Positions 37,502 through 46,793 of a stretch of 64,000 nt of DNA are shown one piece after another (positions within the stretch are counted from its first letter, which is position 1; every line of letters begins with the position of its first letter). The notes below the pieces were generated by a model. The model worked only from the letters and a program-made list of their open reading frames with translations, did no database searches and had not been told where the DNA came from. Origin of the DNA: PGZG01 sp046292765 (GTDB lineage: Bacteria; Pseudomonadota; Gammaproteobacteria; Pseudomonadales; Alcanivoracaceae); contig JBKBQA010000001.1 in NCBI GenBank assembly GCA_046292765.1, positions 744,001 to 808,000 on the forward strand, in the 5' to 3' direction. The translations under genes were made by a program, and so were the position numbers.

Positions 37502-38356
37502 ATGAAGCAGGGATGGCGTTTCGGTGTGGGCCTTGTGCTCCTCTGGCTGGCAGTTGCCGGCCGGGCCGAAACATTGCCTCATTTACTGGTGATGGGTCCT
37601 GACAATGACGCAACGGCCCGCTTTCATCAGCTTCTGGATGCCCGGATTGGCAACCGCTACCAACTTGTCCGCGCCGCCGGTGATACCGCGCCGGTGCTGA
37701 CTATCGCGCTAGGCACTGAATCCTTTGAGCGTGCCATAACCGCGTCGGCGCCGGTACTCGGGGTGCATATTCCGCGATCGCGAATTGATGCGGCCATCGC
37801 CTCGGGATGCCGCTGCACTGGCGTTTATCGGGAAGTGCCTGTCAATGTCCAGATGCAGGTGGTGCGGGAATTGCTGCCCGGGGCGCGGCGTGTTGGCATT
37901 CTCGTGTCACCGGATAATGCCTCCCTCCTGTCAGGGCTGCGCGACCCGGATATGCTGTTTGAGGTGCGAGAGGTTGCCCGGGTGGAGGACCTGCCATTGG
38001 TGCTAGCCGGGTTATTGCCGAGAGTGGACGTGTTGTTGGCCTTGCCAGATGTACGTATCTACGGCGCGGATACCGCCCGGCTCATTCTGCTCGCCAGCTA
38101 TCGTCAGCATACCCCCGTGATCGGGCCAGATGAATCCTTTGTCCGTGCCGGAAGTCTGGCGTCCGCCCATCCCTCGCTGGATGGACTTGTCGATGCTGTT
38201 GCCACGATGCTGGCGCAACCCGACGTCCCGGATACACTTCCGCCACCACGTTATGCGGCACCTTCCCTCAGCATCAATCCCCATGTGGCCCGAAGTTATG
38301 GCGTTGTTGCGCCAGACACTGCGGCCATTGAAAAGCGTTTGGAGAGCGTGCGATGA
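37502..38356 (+). CDS. Periplasmic binding-protein-like protein
   Basis: A 284-residue secreted protein with a signal peptide (cleavage after about GRA, residue 22). The fold resembles the ABC-type uncharacterised periplasmic component group (COG2984-like), with PGARRVGILVSPDN, DVLLALPDVRIYG and HTPVIGPDESFVRAGSLAS. No permease or ATPase is nearby. It starts 10 bases after the TonB receptor and overlaps the kinase by four bases, so it may feed a signal to the kinase. No function is assigned beyond that. Confidence 0.7.
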   Translation: MKQGWRFGVGLVLLWLAVAGRAETLPHLLVMGPDNDATARFHQLLDARIGNRYQLVRAAGDTAPVLTIALGTESFERAITASAPVLGVHIPRSRIDAAIASGCRCTGVYREVPVNVQMQVVRELLPGARRVGILVSPDNASLLSGLRDPDMLFEVREVARVEDLPLVLAGLLPRVDVLLALPDVRIYGADTARLILLASYRQHTPVIGPDESFVRAGSLASAHPSLDGLVDAVATMLAQPDVPDTLPPPRYAAPSLSINPHVARSYGVVAPDTAAIEKRLESVR

Positions 38357-40263
38357 CATTTTCCGGCAGCATCGTGCGACAGTTGCGCTGGCTTGGTGTG
38401 GCACCGGCTTTGTTGATGCTGGCCATGCTGCTGATGGCACTGACCTGGCAGCGTTTTGATGACGCGGATGAAGAACTGAACAGTCGTGGTCTTTTCATGA
38501 GTCGCTATCTGGCCGCAGCGGCCGAGTATGGCGTCGTCTCTGGCAGCGAGGATGAGCTCGACCAGCAGGCGCGGCTGGCACTGCAGCAGGTGGATGTCCG
38601 AGGGGTGATTTTCAGGGACATTGATGGCGATATTCTGCTAGCGCGTTACTCCCACGATATGGTGCGGCCCTATGATCCTTCGATACGTCGGTTCAGGGCA
38701 GTGATCTATCGCCAGCCAGTCCTCTCGGCAAGTCCGTTTGATCCATTACCTGTGCTGGTTAACGGTGCGCCTGAGCGGCTCGGGCATGTGGAGCTGTTAC
38801 TGTCATCGTCTCCACTGGCCGCCCGTCAGCGCGAGATTCTGCTGGCCACGCTGATGCCGGCCATTATTGCCATGCTGGCTGGTTTGGGCATTGCCTCCCG
38901 AATGGCAGGTCGATTGTCCCGACCGATATCGGATCTTTCCCGATTGGTTCAGCAAATTCGCGCCGGAGACTATCAGGTACGCGGCGTGCATCCGCTACGT
39001 GGCGAGCTTGGAGCATTACAGGGTGATATCAACCAGCTTGCTGCGGAGCTTGAGCGTTCCCGTCAAGAGCAGGAGCGCGCCATGGACGCTTTGCGGGAGG
39101 CGAGGCAGCGGGCGGAGGGGGCCAGTCAGGCAAAGAGTGAGTTTCTTGCCATGATGAGTCATGAGCTGCGCACACCCATGAACGGTGTGATGGGGATGCT
39201 GCAGTTGCTCGATACCGAGCGTCTCGACAGCAGTCAGCGAGAGTACGCCCGGGCGGCACTGGACTCCACCGCACACCTCCTGGATGTCATTAACGATATT
39301 CTCGATTTTTCCAGAGTCGAAAGCGGCCGACTTGAGCTCGAATACCTTTACTTCTCTCTCAGCGAGCTGGTTGACAATTGCGTTGCCAATTTTCGCTATC
39401 TGGCCAGTCAGAAGGGACTGGTATTGCACGTGAATGGACTCGCCGACATCGCAGATATGCAGGTCTGTGCAGATCCGACCCGGCTGCGTCAGATTCTCAC
39501 CAATCTGATCAGCAATGCGGTCAAGTTTACCGAGCGCGGTGAAATTCGTGTCAGTGTCGTCGTGACCGATGAACGGCAGGACAGGGTCGCGCTGACAATG
39601 ACGGTATCGGATACCGGAATCGGCATTCCCAAAGATAAGTTGCCGATGTTGTTTGATGCTTTTTCTCAGGTCGACAGCTCAACCACCCGTCGTTTCGGCG
39701 GAACCGGGCTGGGGCTGGCAATCGCCCAGCGACTGACCCGGCTGTTGGGAGGGGTGCTGGAGGTGGAAAGCGATCCGGGGCAGGGCACCCGATTCCGCGC
39801 CCGGTTTGTCTTCCCGATGCGACGAGGTGGCGACGTCGTGTCGCTACAGGACGATGATGGTGCCTTCCCGCATCTGCACGGCAATGTGCTGCTGGTGGAG
39901 GACAACGAGGTTAACCGCATGGTGGCGGAGCACATGCTGACGGCGGCCGGCGCCCGGGTTTCCTGTGCTGCGAATGGCGAGGAGGCATTGCGCCTGTTGG
40001 CGCGACAGCGATTTGACGCAGTGCTGATGGATATCCAGATGCCGGTGATGGATGGCATGGAGGCAGTGCGTCGCTATCGTGAGCACGAAAGGATCAAGGG
40101 CAGCGAGCGCTTGCCGGTGATTGCGCTGACGGCCAATGCGCTGGCGGGAGAGCGGGAGCGTTGTCTGGCAGCGGGTATGGATGACTATCTGGCCAAGCCT
40201 TTCCAGCGCCGTAAATTGATCAGTCTGTTGTCCCGCTATCTGGGCGAATCGTCACGGTCGTAA
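38353..40263 (+). CDS. Hybrid sensor histidine kinase
   Basis: A 636-residue membrane kinase: helix about 14-31, a periplasmic sensor of about 130 residues, helix about 163-182, HAMP (about 184-236), coiled coil, HisKA with phospho-acceptor H270 in MMSHELRTPMNG, HATPase with N-box LISNAVKFTE, DTGIGIP and GGTGLGLA, and a C-terminal receiver with D560 in LMDIQMPVMDG. No Hpt domain or separate DNA-binding regulator is adjacent, so the phosphorelay target is elsewhere. Its 3' end overlaps the convergent xseA by 44 bases. Confidence 0.93.
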   Translation: MTFSGSIVRQLRWLGVAPALLMLAMLLMALTWQRFDDADEELNSRGLFMSRYLAAAAEYGVVSGSEDELDQQARLALQQVDVRGVIFRDIDGDILLARYSHDMVRPYDPSIRRFRAVIYRQPVLSASPFDPLPVLVNGAPERLGHVELLLSSSPLAARQREILLATLMPAIIAMLAGLGIASRMAGRLSRPISDLSRLVQQIRAGDYQVRGVHPLRGELGALQGDINQLAAELERSRQEQERAMDALREARQRAEGASQAKSEFLAMMSHELRTPMNGVMGMLQLLDTERLDSSQREYARAALDSTAHLLDVINDILDFSRVESGRLELEYLYFSLSELVDNCVANFRYLASQKGLVLHVNGLADIADMQVCADPTRLRQILTNLISNAVKFTERGEIRVSVVVTDERQDRVALTMTVSDTGIGIPKDKLPMLFDAFSQVDSSTTRRFGGTGLGLAIAQRLTRLLGGVLEVESDPGQGTRFRARFVFPMRRGGDVVSLQDDDGAFPHLHGNVLLVEDNEVNRMVAEHMLTAAGARVSCAANGEEALRLLARQRFDAVLMDIQMPVMDGMEAVRRYREHERIKGSERLPVIALTANALAGERERCLAAGMDDYLAKPFQRRKLISLLSRYLGESSRS

Positions 40264-41593
40264 CGGTGCTGGCTACATCGCCATCACGGAGCCGGGTGGT
40301 GAGGACATCGCCTGACTTGATGTCAGATGCCGAGCGCAGTGCAGTCCTGTCACGGAAAGTGATGCTGTAGCCTCTACCCAGTACGGCCAGCGGGCTCACG
40401 GCGTGAAGACGATGGCCGAGCTGGGTCAGGTCACGCTGGCGATCCCGGATCTGCCGTGGCAACGGCAGTGGCAGCCGCCGGATCAGTCCGTTCAGGCGCT
40501 GCTCAGTGAGTGCCAGCAATGAGCGCGGGTCGCGGCTGCCCAGACGTCGTTGCAATTGCTGCAGTCGCTGCTCGGGCAGTGCCAGGCGCTGCTGTAACTG
40601 GCGCCGCATGCGGCCCTCCAGCTCGTCCAGTTGTTGCGCAGCCTGTTGCAGCCGCTGCTCCGGGCGGCCAAGACGCTTTTCCAGCCAGCCTAGCCGCTCC
40701 TGTTCCCGTTGCAGCCGGTGCTGCATCCTCACGGCCAGACGTCGGCCCAGGGAGCCAAGGCGCTGGCTGACAGCGGCCAGATCCGGGCTGACCAGCTCAG
40801 CGGCCGCCGACGGGGTCGGCGCGCGCAAATCGGCAACGTAGTCGGTCAGGGCCACATCGACTTCGTGGCCCACCGCCGACACTATCGGAATGGCCGAGGC
40901 GGCCACGTCGCGGGCGAGCTGCTCATCGTTGAAAGCCCAGAGATCCTCAAGCGAGCCACCCCCACGGGCAAGGATCAGCACATCGCACTCGTTGCGCCGG
41001 TTGGCCAGCGCCAGTGCCGCCCGCAGCTGGGCCGGCGCATCGCGGCCCTGAACCGCTGTCGGATAGATCAATACCGGCATTTGCGGGCAGCGCCGTGCCA
41101 ACACGTGAAGGATGTCGCGGAGCGCCGCGCCGGTGGCCGAGGTAATCACCCCGATCTGCTGTGGAAAGGCGGGCAAAGGACGTTTGCGGTCTTCGTCGAA
41201 CAGGCCCTCTGCCCGCAGCTTCTCCCTGAGCCGCTCGAATTCCCGCCGCAGCCGGCCCTCGCCGGCCTCTTCCATGTGCTCAATCACCAGCTGGTAGTTG
41301 CCCCGCGGCACATACAGTGTCACCCGCGCCCGGACCAGCACCTGCATGCCGTCGCGCGGGGCGAACCGCAGCAGCTGGGCGCGATTGCGGAACATGGCAG
41401 CGCTAACCTGGGCGCGGTCATCCTTGAGGCTGAAGTAGAGGTGGCCGGAGGCCGGGCGCGACAGATTGGACAGCTCGCCCTCGATCCAGAGCAGGGGGAA
41501 GCTGCCTTCCAGCAGGCCCTGGGCTTCCAGATTCAGGCGGCTGACAGTCCAGATACGACGTTCGTCGGGGGCGGGATTCAGGTCCGGGTTCAT
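40220..41593 (-). CDS. xseA: XseA, exodeoxyribonuclease VII large subunit
   Basis: A 457-residue protein with an N-terminal OB fold (about 15-110, WIEGELSNLSRPASGHLYFSLKD; core SRPASGHLYFSLKD), the catalytic ExoVII_Lg domain with GVITSATGAALRDILHVL, ILARGGGSLEDLWAFNDE and VGHEVDVALTDYVADLRAPTPSAAAE, and a long coiled-coil region (about 280-390). The ATG at 41593 gives E. coli-like length; the frame stays open upstream but is not conserved. xseB is not in the window. Confidence 0.95.
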   Translation of the reverse strand: MNPDLNPAPDERRIWTVSRLNLEAQGLLEGSFPLLWIEGELSNLSRPASGHLYFSLKDDRAQVSAAMFRNRAQLLRFAPRDGMQVLVRARVTLYVPRGNYQLVIEHMEEAGEGRLRREFERLREKLRAEGLFDEDRKRPLPAFPQQIGVITSATGAALRDILHVLARRCPQMPVLIYPTAVQGRDAPAQLRAALALANRRNECDVLILARGGGSLEDLWAFNDEQLARDVAASAIPIVSAVGHEVDVALTDYVADLRAPTPSAAAELVSPDLAAVSQRLGSLGRRLAVRMQHRLQREQERLGWLEKRLGRPEQRLQQAAQQLDELEGRMRRQLQQRLALPEQRLQQLQRRLGSRDPRSLLALTEQRLNGLIRRLPLPLPRQIRDRQRDLTQLGHRLHAVSPLAVLGRGYSITFRDRTALRSASDIKSGDVLTTRLRDGDVASTVTTVTIRPDSGTTD

Positions 41594-41628
41594 GGGCCGG
41601 AGGGTAGCACCCGATGGGGGCCGTCGCC

Positions 41629-41634
41629 TATAAT
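41629..41634 (+). promoter_or_regulatory. TATAAT -10 element for guaB
   Basis: A perfect TATAAT 36 bases upstream of the guaB ATG, in the 76-base divergent gap with xseA. No good -35 is seen at 16-18 bases, so activation or an atypical -35 is possible. Confidence 0.6.
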
Positions 41635-41669
41635 CCCCGCCTTGATTTTCCACCCCCCGACGGTGCCCC

Positions 41670-43139
41670 ATGCTCAGAATTGTGCAAGAAGCACTGACTT
41701 TTGATGACGTTCTGCTGATTCCTGCCCACTCGGAAGTCCTGCCCAAGGATGTCTCACTCAAGTCACGCCTGACCCGTTCCATCGCCATCAACGTGCCGCT
41801 GGTGTCCGCCGCCATGGACACGGTGACTGAACATCGTCTGGCCATCGGTATGGCTCAGGAAGGCGGTATCGGCATTCTGCACAAGAACATGGAAGCGGAA
41901 GACCAGGCCCGTCATGTGCGCCTGGTGAAGAAGTACGAGAGCGGCGTGGTCAAGGATCCGATCACTGTCGGCCCGGATACCACCGTGGCAGAGCTGCTGC
42001 GCATCACCAATGCCCACGACATCTCCGGCGTACCGGTGGTAAAGGGCGATGAGGTGTTGGGTATTGTGACAAGCCGTGATACCCGTTTTGTTACCGAGTT
42101 CAGCCAACCGGTGTCCGCCATCATGACCGGCAAGGATCGTCTGGTCACAGTTCGCGAAGGTGTACCCGCAGAGGAAGTGCGCGGATTACTGCACCGTCAC
42201 CGGATTGAGAAAGTGATTGTGGTGAACGACAAGGGTGAGCTGCGTGGCCTGATTACCGTCAAGGATATCGAGAAGGCGGCCAAGTATCCGAATGCCTGCA
42301 AGGATTCTCAGGGCCGGTTGCGAGTGGGTGCTGCGGTGGGCACCGGCGCCGGTACCGAAGAGCGCGTAGAAATGCTGGTGGATGCCGGCGTCGATGTGAT
42401 CGTGGTGGATACGGCCCACGGTCACAGTCAGGGCGTGATTGACCGGGTGCGCTGGATCAAGAAGCATTTCCCGCAGGTGCAGGTCATCGGTGGCAACATC
42501 GCCACCGGCGAAGCGGCCCGTGCGCTGGCGGATGCTGGCGCGGACGCCGTAAAAGTGGGCATCGGCCCGGGCTCCATCTGCACCACCCGCATTGTCGCCG
42601 GTATCGGTGTGCCGCAGATCACCGCCATTTCCGATGTCGCCGAAGCGCTACTGAAGTATGACATTCCGCTGATCGCCGATGGTGGCATTCGTTTCTCTGG
42701 CGATATTTCCAAGGCCATTGCGGCCGGCGCCAGCGCCATTATGGTCGGCTCGCTGCTGGCGGGTACCGAAGAAGCGCCGGGCGAGGTCGAGCTGTATCAG
42801 GGCGGTTATTACAAGGCTTACCGTGGAATGGGATCGCTCGGTGCCATGGCCGGCAAGACCGGCTCCAGCGATCGCTATTTTCAGGACAGTGCTGCCGGCG
42901 TGGAAAAGCTGGTGCCGGAAGGGATCGAAGGACGGGTGCCTTACAAAGGGCCGATGAGCGCCATCGTGCATCAGTTGATGGGCGGACTGCGTGCCTCCAT
43001 GGGCTACACCGGCTGCAGGGACATTGACGAGATGCGCACCAAGCCGCAGTTCGTCAAGATTACCGGCGCCGGCATCAAGGAATCCCATGTCCATGACGTC
43101 ACCATTACCAAGGAAGCGCCGAATTACCCGATCGGCTGA
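41670..43139 (+). CDS. guaB: GuaB, IMP dehydrogenase
   Basis: A 489-residue enzyme catalysing NAD-dependent oxidation of IMP to XMP, the committed step to GMP. Catalytic C304 lies in GPGSICTTR. Two CBS domains (about 95-205) interrupt the TIM barrel, with ISGVPVV and the second CBS near VIVVNDKGELRGLITVKD. The active-site flap contains YRGMGSLGAM. guaA follows after 91 bases. Confidence 0.97.
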   Translation: MLRIVQEALTFDDVLLIPAHSEVLPKDVSLKSRLTRSIAINVPLVSAAMDTVTEHRLAIGMAQEGGIGILHKNMEAEDQARHVRLVKKYESGVVKDPITVGPDTTVAELLRITNAHDISGVPVVKGDEVLGIVTSRDTRFVTEFSQPVSAIMTGKDRLVTVREGVPAEEVRGLLHRHRIEKVIVVNDKGELRGLITVKDIEKAAKYPNACKDSQGRLRVGAAVGTGAGTEERVEMLVDAGVDVIVVDTAHGHSQGVIDRVRWIKKHFPQVQVIGGNIATGEAARALADAGADAVKVGIGPGSICTTRIVAGIGVPQITAISDVAEALLKYDIPLIADGGIRFSGDISKAIAAGASAIMVGSLLAGTEEAPGEVELYQGGYYKAYRGMGSLGAMAGKTGSSDRYFQDSAAGVEKLVPEGIEGRVPYKGPMSAIVHQLMGGLRASMGYTGCRDIDEMRTKPQFVKITGAGIKESHVHDVTITKEAPNYPIG

Positions 43140-43163
43140 TCCGGTAATTTCATTGCTTACGCC

Positions 43164-43186
43164 ATCGGCCGGTCATTCCGGCCGAT
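43164..43186 (+). terminator. Hairpin between guaB and guaA
   Basis: A perfect 9-bp stem ATCGGCCGG/CCGGCCGAT with a 5-base loop, followed by TGAGTTT. The weak T-tract suggests partial termination or mRNA stabilisation between the two genes. Confidence 0.5.
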
Positions 43187-43230
43187 TGAGTTTATAACCG
43201 AGGCCACTGCGCCCGTAACGGAACCTTGCC

Positions 43231-44802
43231 ATGAAAGACATTCATGCCCAGCGCATCCTGATTCTGGATTTCGGCTCCCAGTACACTCAGTTGATTGCCC
43301 GCCGTGTGCGCGAAATCGGCGTGTACTGTGAGATCCGCGCCTGGGATATGGATGAGGCAGAGATCCGCGCCTTTGCGCCGGCCGGCATTGTTCTCTCCGG
43401 CGGCCCGGAGACGGTGACGGCTGAATCCACGCCGCGGGCGCCGGCACGGGTCTTTGAGCAGGGTGTGCCAGTCCTAGGTATCTGTTATGGCATGCAGGCG
43501 ATGGCCGAGCAGCTCGGCGGCAAGGTTATCGCAGGAGAGAAGCACGAATTCGGTTACGCCCGAGTGCAGAAAGAGCAGGCCAATAGTCTTCTTGATGGCA
43601 TTTCCGATCACGAAGAGCAGGGCAGGGATCATCTTGATGTCTGGATGAGTCATGGCGACCGAGTTGGCACCTTGCCTGCCGGCTTTGTTGCCACCGCCAG
43701 CACCGAGTCCTGCCCGATCGCCGGCATGGCCAATGATCAGAGGCGCTTTTACGGCGTACAGTTCCATCCTGAAGTGACCCACACCCTGCAGGGTGGCCGC
43801 ATGCTCGAGCGCTTTGTTCGCGATATCTGCGGCTGCGAAAAGCTGTGGACACCAGACAACATTATTGAAGACGCGATCGAGCAGATACGCGAGCTGGTCC
43901 GCGATGAAGAAGTCATCCTTGGCCTGTCCGGCGGCGTCGATTCCTCTGTTACCGCCGCGCTGTTGCACCGCGCAATCGGTGAGCAGCTCACTTGCGTGTT
44001 TGTCGACAATGGCCTGCTCCGTCACTGCGAAGGTGATCAGGTCATGGAGATGTTCGCGAAGAACATGGGCGTGAAGGTAATTCGCGTTGATGCTGAAGAG
44101 CAGTTCCTGTCCCGTCTTGCGGGCGAGGCGGACCCCGAGAAAAAGCGCAAGATTATCGGTAACACCTTTATCGACATTTTCGAAACCGAAGCGGCAAAGC
44201 TGGAAGACGCCCAATGGCTCGCCCAGGGCACTATCTATCCGGACGTGATCGAATCCGCCGCCAGCAAAACCGGCAAGGCCCACGTCATCAAGTCACATCA
44301 CAATGTTGGTGGCTTGAAAGAAAACATGACCCTGAAACTGGTCGAGCCTCTGCGTGAGCTGTTCAAGGATGAGGTGCGCAAAATCGGCCTTGAGCTGGGT
44401 CTGCCCTATGATATGGTCTACCGCCACCCGTTCCCGGGTCCGGGTCTCGGCGTGCGGATTCTGGGTGAAGTGAGAAAGGATTACGCCGACACCCTGCGTC
44501 TGGCTGATGCAATCTTTATCGAGGAGCTGCATGGCGCCGGTTTGTACCATAAGACCAGCCAGGCGTTTGCCGTGTTCCTGCCGGTAAAGTCGGTGGGGGT
44601 GGTCGGCGATGCCCGTCGTTACGAGTACGTTGTGGCGCTTCGTGCGGTGGAAACCATCGACTTCATGACCGCTCGCTGGGCACATCTGCCGTATGAGTTT
44701 CTGGAAAAGGTGTCGAGTCGGATCATCAACGAGATTCCGGGGATTTCTCGGGTGACCTACGATATTTCATCGAAGCCACCGGCCACGATTGAGTGGGAGT
44801 GA
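43231..44802 (+). CDS. guaA: GuaA, GMP synthase (glutamine-hydrolysing)
   Basis: A 523-residue enzyme converting XMP to GMP. The N-terminal class I glutamine amidotransferase has C85 in GICYGMQ and the catalytic FHPEVTHT. The ATP-pyrophosphatase domain has LSGGVDSSV near residue 231, and the C-terminal dimerisation domain ends in the conserved KPPATIEWE. Length is close to E. coli (525). It is convergent with the AI-2E permease with only three bases between stops. Confidence 0.97.
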   Translation: MKDIHAQRILILDFGSQYTQLIARRVREIGVYCEIRAWDMDEAEIRAFAPAGIVLSGGPETVTAESTPRAPARVFEQGVPVLGICYGMQAMAEQLGGKVIAGEKHEFGYARVQKEQANSLLDGISDHEEQGRDHLDVWMSHGDRVGTLPAGFVATASTESCPIAGMANDQRRFYGVQFHPEVTHTLQGGRMLERFVRDICGCEKLWTPDNIIEDAIEQIRELVRDEEVILGLSGGVDSSVTAALLHRAIGEQLTCVFVDNGLLRHCEGDQVMEMFAKNMGVKVIRVDAEEQFLSRLAGEADPEKKRKIIGNTFIDIFETEAAKLEDAQWLAQGTIYPDVIESAASKTGKAHVIKSHHNVGGLKENMTLKLVEPLRELFKDEVRKIGLELGLPYDMVYRHPFPGPGLGVRILGEVRKDYADTLRLADAIFIEELHGAGLYHKTSQAFAVFLPVKSVGVVGDARRYEYVVALRAVETIDFMTARWAHLPYEFLEKVSSRIINEIPGISRVTYDISSKPPATIEWE

Positions 44803-44805
44803 GCT

Positions 44806-45996
44806 CTATGATCGGGTGTCCTCGCTGCTGAGGGCGTGTTCCAGACTGGCCTTGATCTCCCGCCAGATGGCGAAGAAGAATGCCGTAAGAGGGACTGCGA
44901 GTACCATGCCAATTATGCCGCTCAAGGCAGTCCCCCAAAAAAACAGCGAAATCACCACGACTGCCGGGTGAAGGCCTGAGTGGTTGGACATGATCTTCGG
45001 AGTCAGTAGCCAGCTTTCGATCGCTTGCACTGCGGCGAATACCAGCCCGGCGAGGATGAGTAGCTCAACGCCGCCGTCTGGCTGAAGGTAGGCCATTGGC
45101 AGGATTACCAGCAAGCCAATCAGCGAGCCCAGGAACGGAACGATATTCAGTAGTCCTAGCACCAGCCCGGCGAGCGCGCCAAACTTCAGGCCGATCAGCA
45201 TAAAGCTCACCGCGTACAAGCCGCCCATGCACAAGGCAATGATCAGTTGCCCCTGAAAAAACGCCGTCACATACCCGACAAACACGTCCACAAAGTACAG
45301 AACCTTCTGCTGGGTGGACCTATTGAAGATAGATAGCAATTCAGATGCCTGACCGCGGAGTGACTCGCCGGAGAGTAGGGCAAAGAACAGAAAAAGAGGA
45401 ACGAAGCTGATGCCCGCCAGCAGGCCAATATAGGACATGATGGTCGTGCGCGGCGTTTTCAGGGCTGGCAGTCCTTGCTTTAACTCCTCGCTGGAATCGC
45501 CTTCAGTAAAGCGGCTGAAAATAATATCGCTAAGATCAGGGAACCGAGCCGAAAAATCTTCCTGCCAGCTTGCCAATGTTTCAGGCAGAATGGTCATCAA
45601 CTGGATGCCCTGACTGATGACGGTGGGGACCAGCAGAAACATAAGGCCGCCAATACAGGCAAAGAATACCGTTAGCAAAAGAATAATTGCGAGCAATCTG
45701 GGCAGGCGGAGCCGAGTCTCCAGAAACCCCACCACAGGATAAAGAACGAGCGCAAGAATTCCGGCCAGAGCCAACGGAAGAAGAAGGTTATAGAAGGCGC
45801 TGAGCACCCAGCCGAGGGACCACACGGTAACTGCAATCAGCGCAAAAAATGCCACCAATGAGGCAAGAATCGCCGTGTAACGAAACAAGCGAAGCTCAAG
45901 TGCGGTGAACAGTCGCCTTGCTGAAGTTGATGCCGAAGGTGTATGACTGGCTCTATTCGCGCCCCCCAACAAAGATTCTGGCGTGTCGTGGGGCAT
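44806..45996 (-). CDS. AI-2E family (PerM-like) permease
   Basis: A 396-residue membrane protein with about eight helices and family motifs PVVGFLETRLRLPR near residue 85, LGLLNIVPFLGSLIG near 272-286 and a conserved C-terminal LTAFFFAIWREI. Members include PerM, Na+/H+ antiporters and the autoinducer-2 exporter TqsA; the substrate cannot be told. It lies 14 bases after a DUF3185-like gene, so they probably share a transcript. Confidence 0.85.
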   Translation of the reverse strand: MPHDTPESLLGGANRASHTPSASTSARRLFTALELRLFRYTAILASLVAFFALIAVTVWSLGWVLSAFYNLLLPLALAGILALVLYPVVGFLETRLRLPRLLAIILLLTVFFACIGGLMFLLVPTVISQGIQLMTILPETLASWQEDFSARFPDLSDIIFSRFTEGDSSEELKQGLPALKTPRTTIMSYIGLLAGISFVPLFLFFALLSGESLRGQASELLSIFNRSTQQKVLYFVDVFVGYVTAFFQGQLIIALCMGGLYAVSFMLIGLKFGALAGLVLGLLNIVPFLGSLIGLLVILPMAYLQPDGGVELLILAGLVFAAVQAIESWLLTPKIMSNHSGLHPAVVVISLFFWGTALSGIIGMVLAVPLTAFFFAIWREIKASLEHALSSEDTRS

Positions 45997-46010
45997 TGCG
46001 AATTCTCAAG

Positions 46011-46226
46011 TTAACGGCGTGCAGATCTGCCGAACAGCAGTAGTCCAACTCCGGCCGCCGCAGATGCGCCGCCAAGAATCAGAAACCAGATGGTAGAGTC
46101 AGTGAATCGACCGGTAACGGCCTCGGTAACTTGATCGCCAAGGCTTTGCGATGATTGATACGCAAAGAAGAGCAGGATCAGGCCCACAGTAAGCAGTACT
46201 AACGAGAGGATTACATTGGTTTGCAT
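46011..46226 (-). CDS. Small two-helix membrane protein, DUF3185-like
   Basis: A 71-residue protein with two hydrophobic helices (about 6-22 and 46-66) separated by SSQSLGDQVTEAVTGRFTDST, and a basic tail GRSARR. The pattern fits DUF3185 small membrane proteins of gammaproteobacteria. The ATG at 46226 follows AAAGGAGACTGAA; the longer frame to 46328 lacks a ribosome site. Function unknown; it is often near stress genes. Confidence 0.8.
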   Translation of the reverse strand: MQTNVILSLVLLTVGLILLFFAYQSSQSLGDQVTEAVTGRFTDSTIWFLILGGASAAAGVGLLLFGRSARR

Positions 46227-46349
46227 TTCAGTCTCCTTTCTTTTGATTGAAGAGTAGTGGGTCGTTCGGTGTCGGTAATCTCTCGCTAAGAAATTCAGAT
46301 TGGGCGTGACACGTTCTCGCCATGACATATGTTGTCCAGATGACTTGTT

Positions 46350-46376
46350 GTATGGGTAAATCGTGTATGGGTAAAT
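46350..46376. repeat. Short tandem direct repeat
   Basis: GTATGGGTAAAT occurs twice with a 15-base period (46350-46361 and 46365-46376), just after the stop of the PRC-barrel gene. Probably a local duplication. Confidence 0.6.
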
Positions 46377-46379
46377 GGC

Positions 46380-46793
46380 TCAAACCCTCGATCTCTCGGG
46401 TGGCCGGGTAAAGTAGGATTCGACTGTGGAGTTCCAGGTAGCATCAGCCATATTCGGCCATCGGTCCTTATCGAAGCCCGGTGCATCCTTCAGGTGCTCG
46501 AGACCCACGTCGAGCAGAAAGCGCTTGTTCTCCTTGTCCTGCTTCAACGCTTTCCAGGGAATGGCGAACAGGCGATCACCCATTCCCAGAAAGCCACCCG
46601 TTGCCAACACTGCGTAGCGGATCTTGCCGGTGGCAATGTCGAGCATGATGTCTTGAATCTTGCCAAGTTTTTCCTGCTGCATATTGCAGACTTCGTCACC
46701 CGTAATGGTGGCCGCACTCAATAGTACGCTGCCAGCCTGCATGCCATCCTTGATAGGGCGTCTGCTACTGGACTGAATCGTTGGGGTGGTCAT
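46380..46793 (-). CDS. PRC-barrel domain protein (cytoplasmic)
   Basis: A 137-residue soluble protein. After a short N-terminus the PRC-barrel (about 25-100) shows GDEVCNMQQEKLGKIQDIMLDIATGKIRYAVL (core KLGKIQDIMLD) and GGFLGMGDRLFAIPW. The C-terminal part (AWPNMADATW-like: DRWPNMADATWNSTVESYF) is typical of stress-linked PRC proteins. The start overlaps the CsbD-like gene stop by four bases, so they are translationally coupled. Function is unknown. Confidence 0.85.
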   Translation of the reverse strand: MTTPTIQSSSRRPIKDGMQAGSVLLSAATITGDEVCNMQQEKLGKIQDIMLDIATGKIRYAVLATGGFLGMGDRLFAIPWKALKQDKENKRFLLDVGLEHLKDAPGFDKDRWPNMADATWNSTVESYFTRPPERSRV

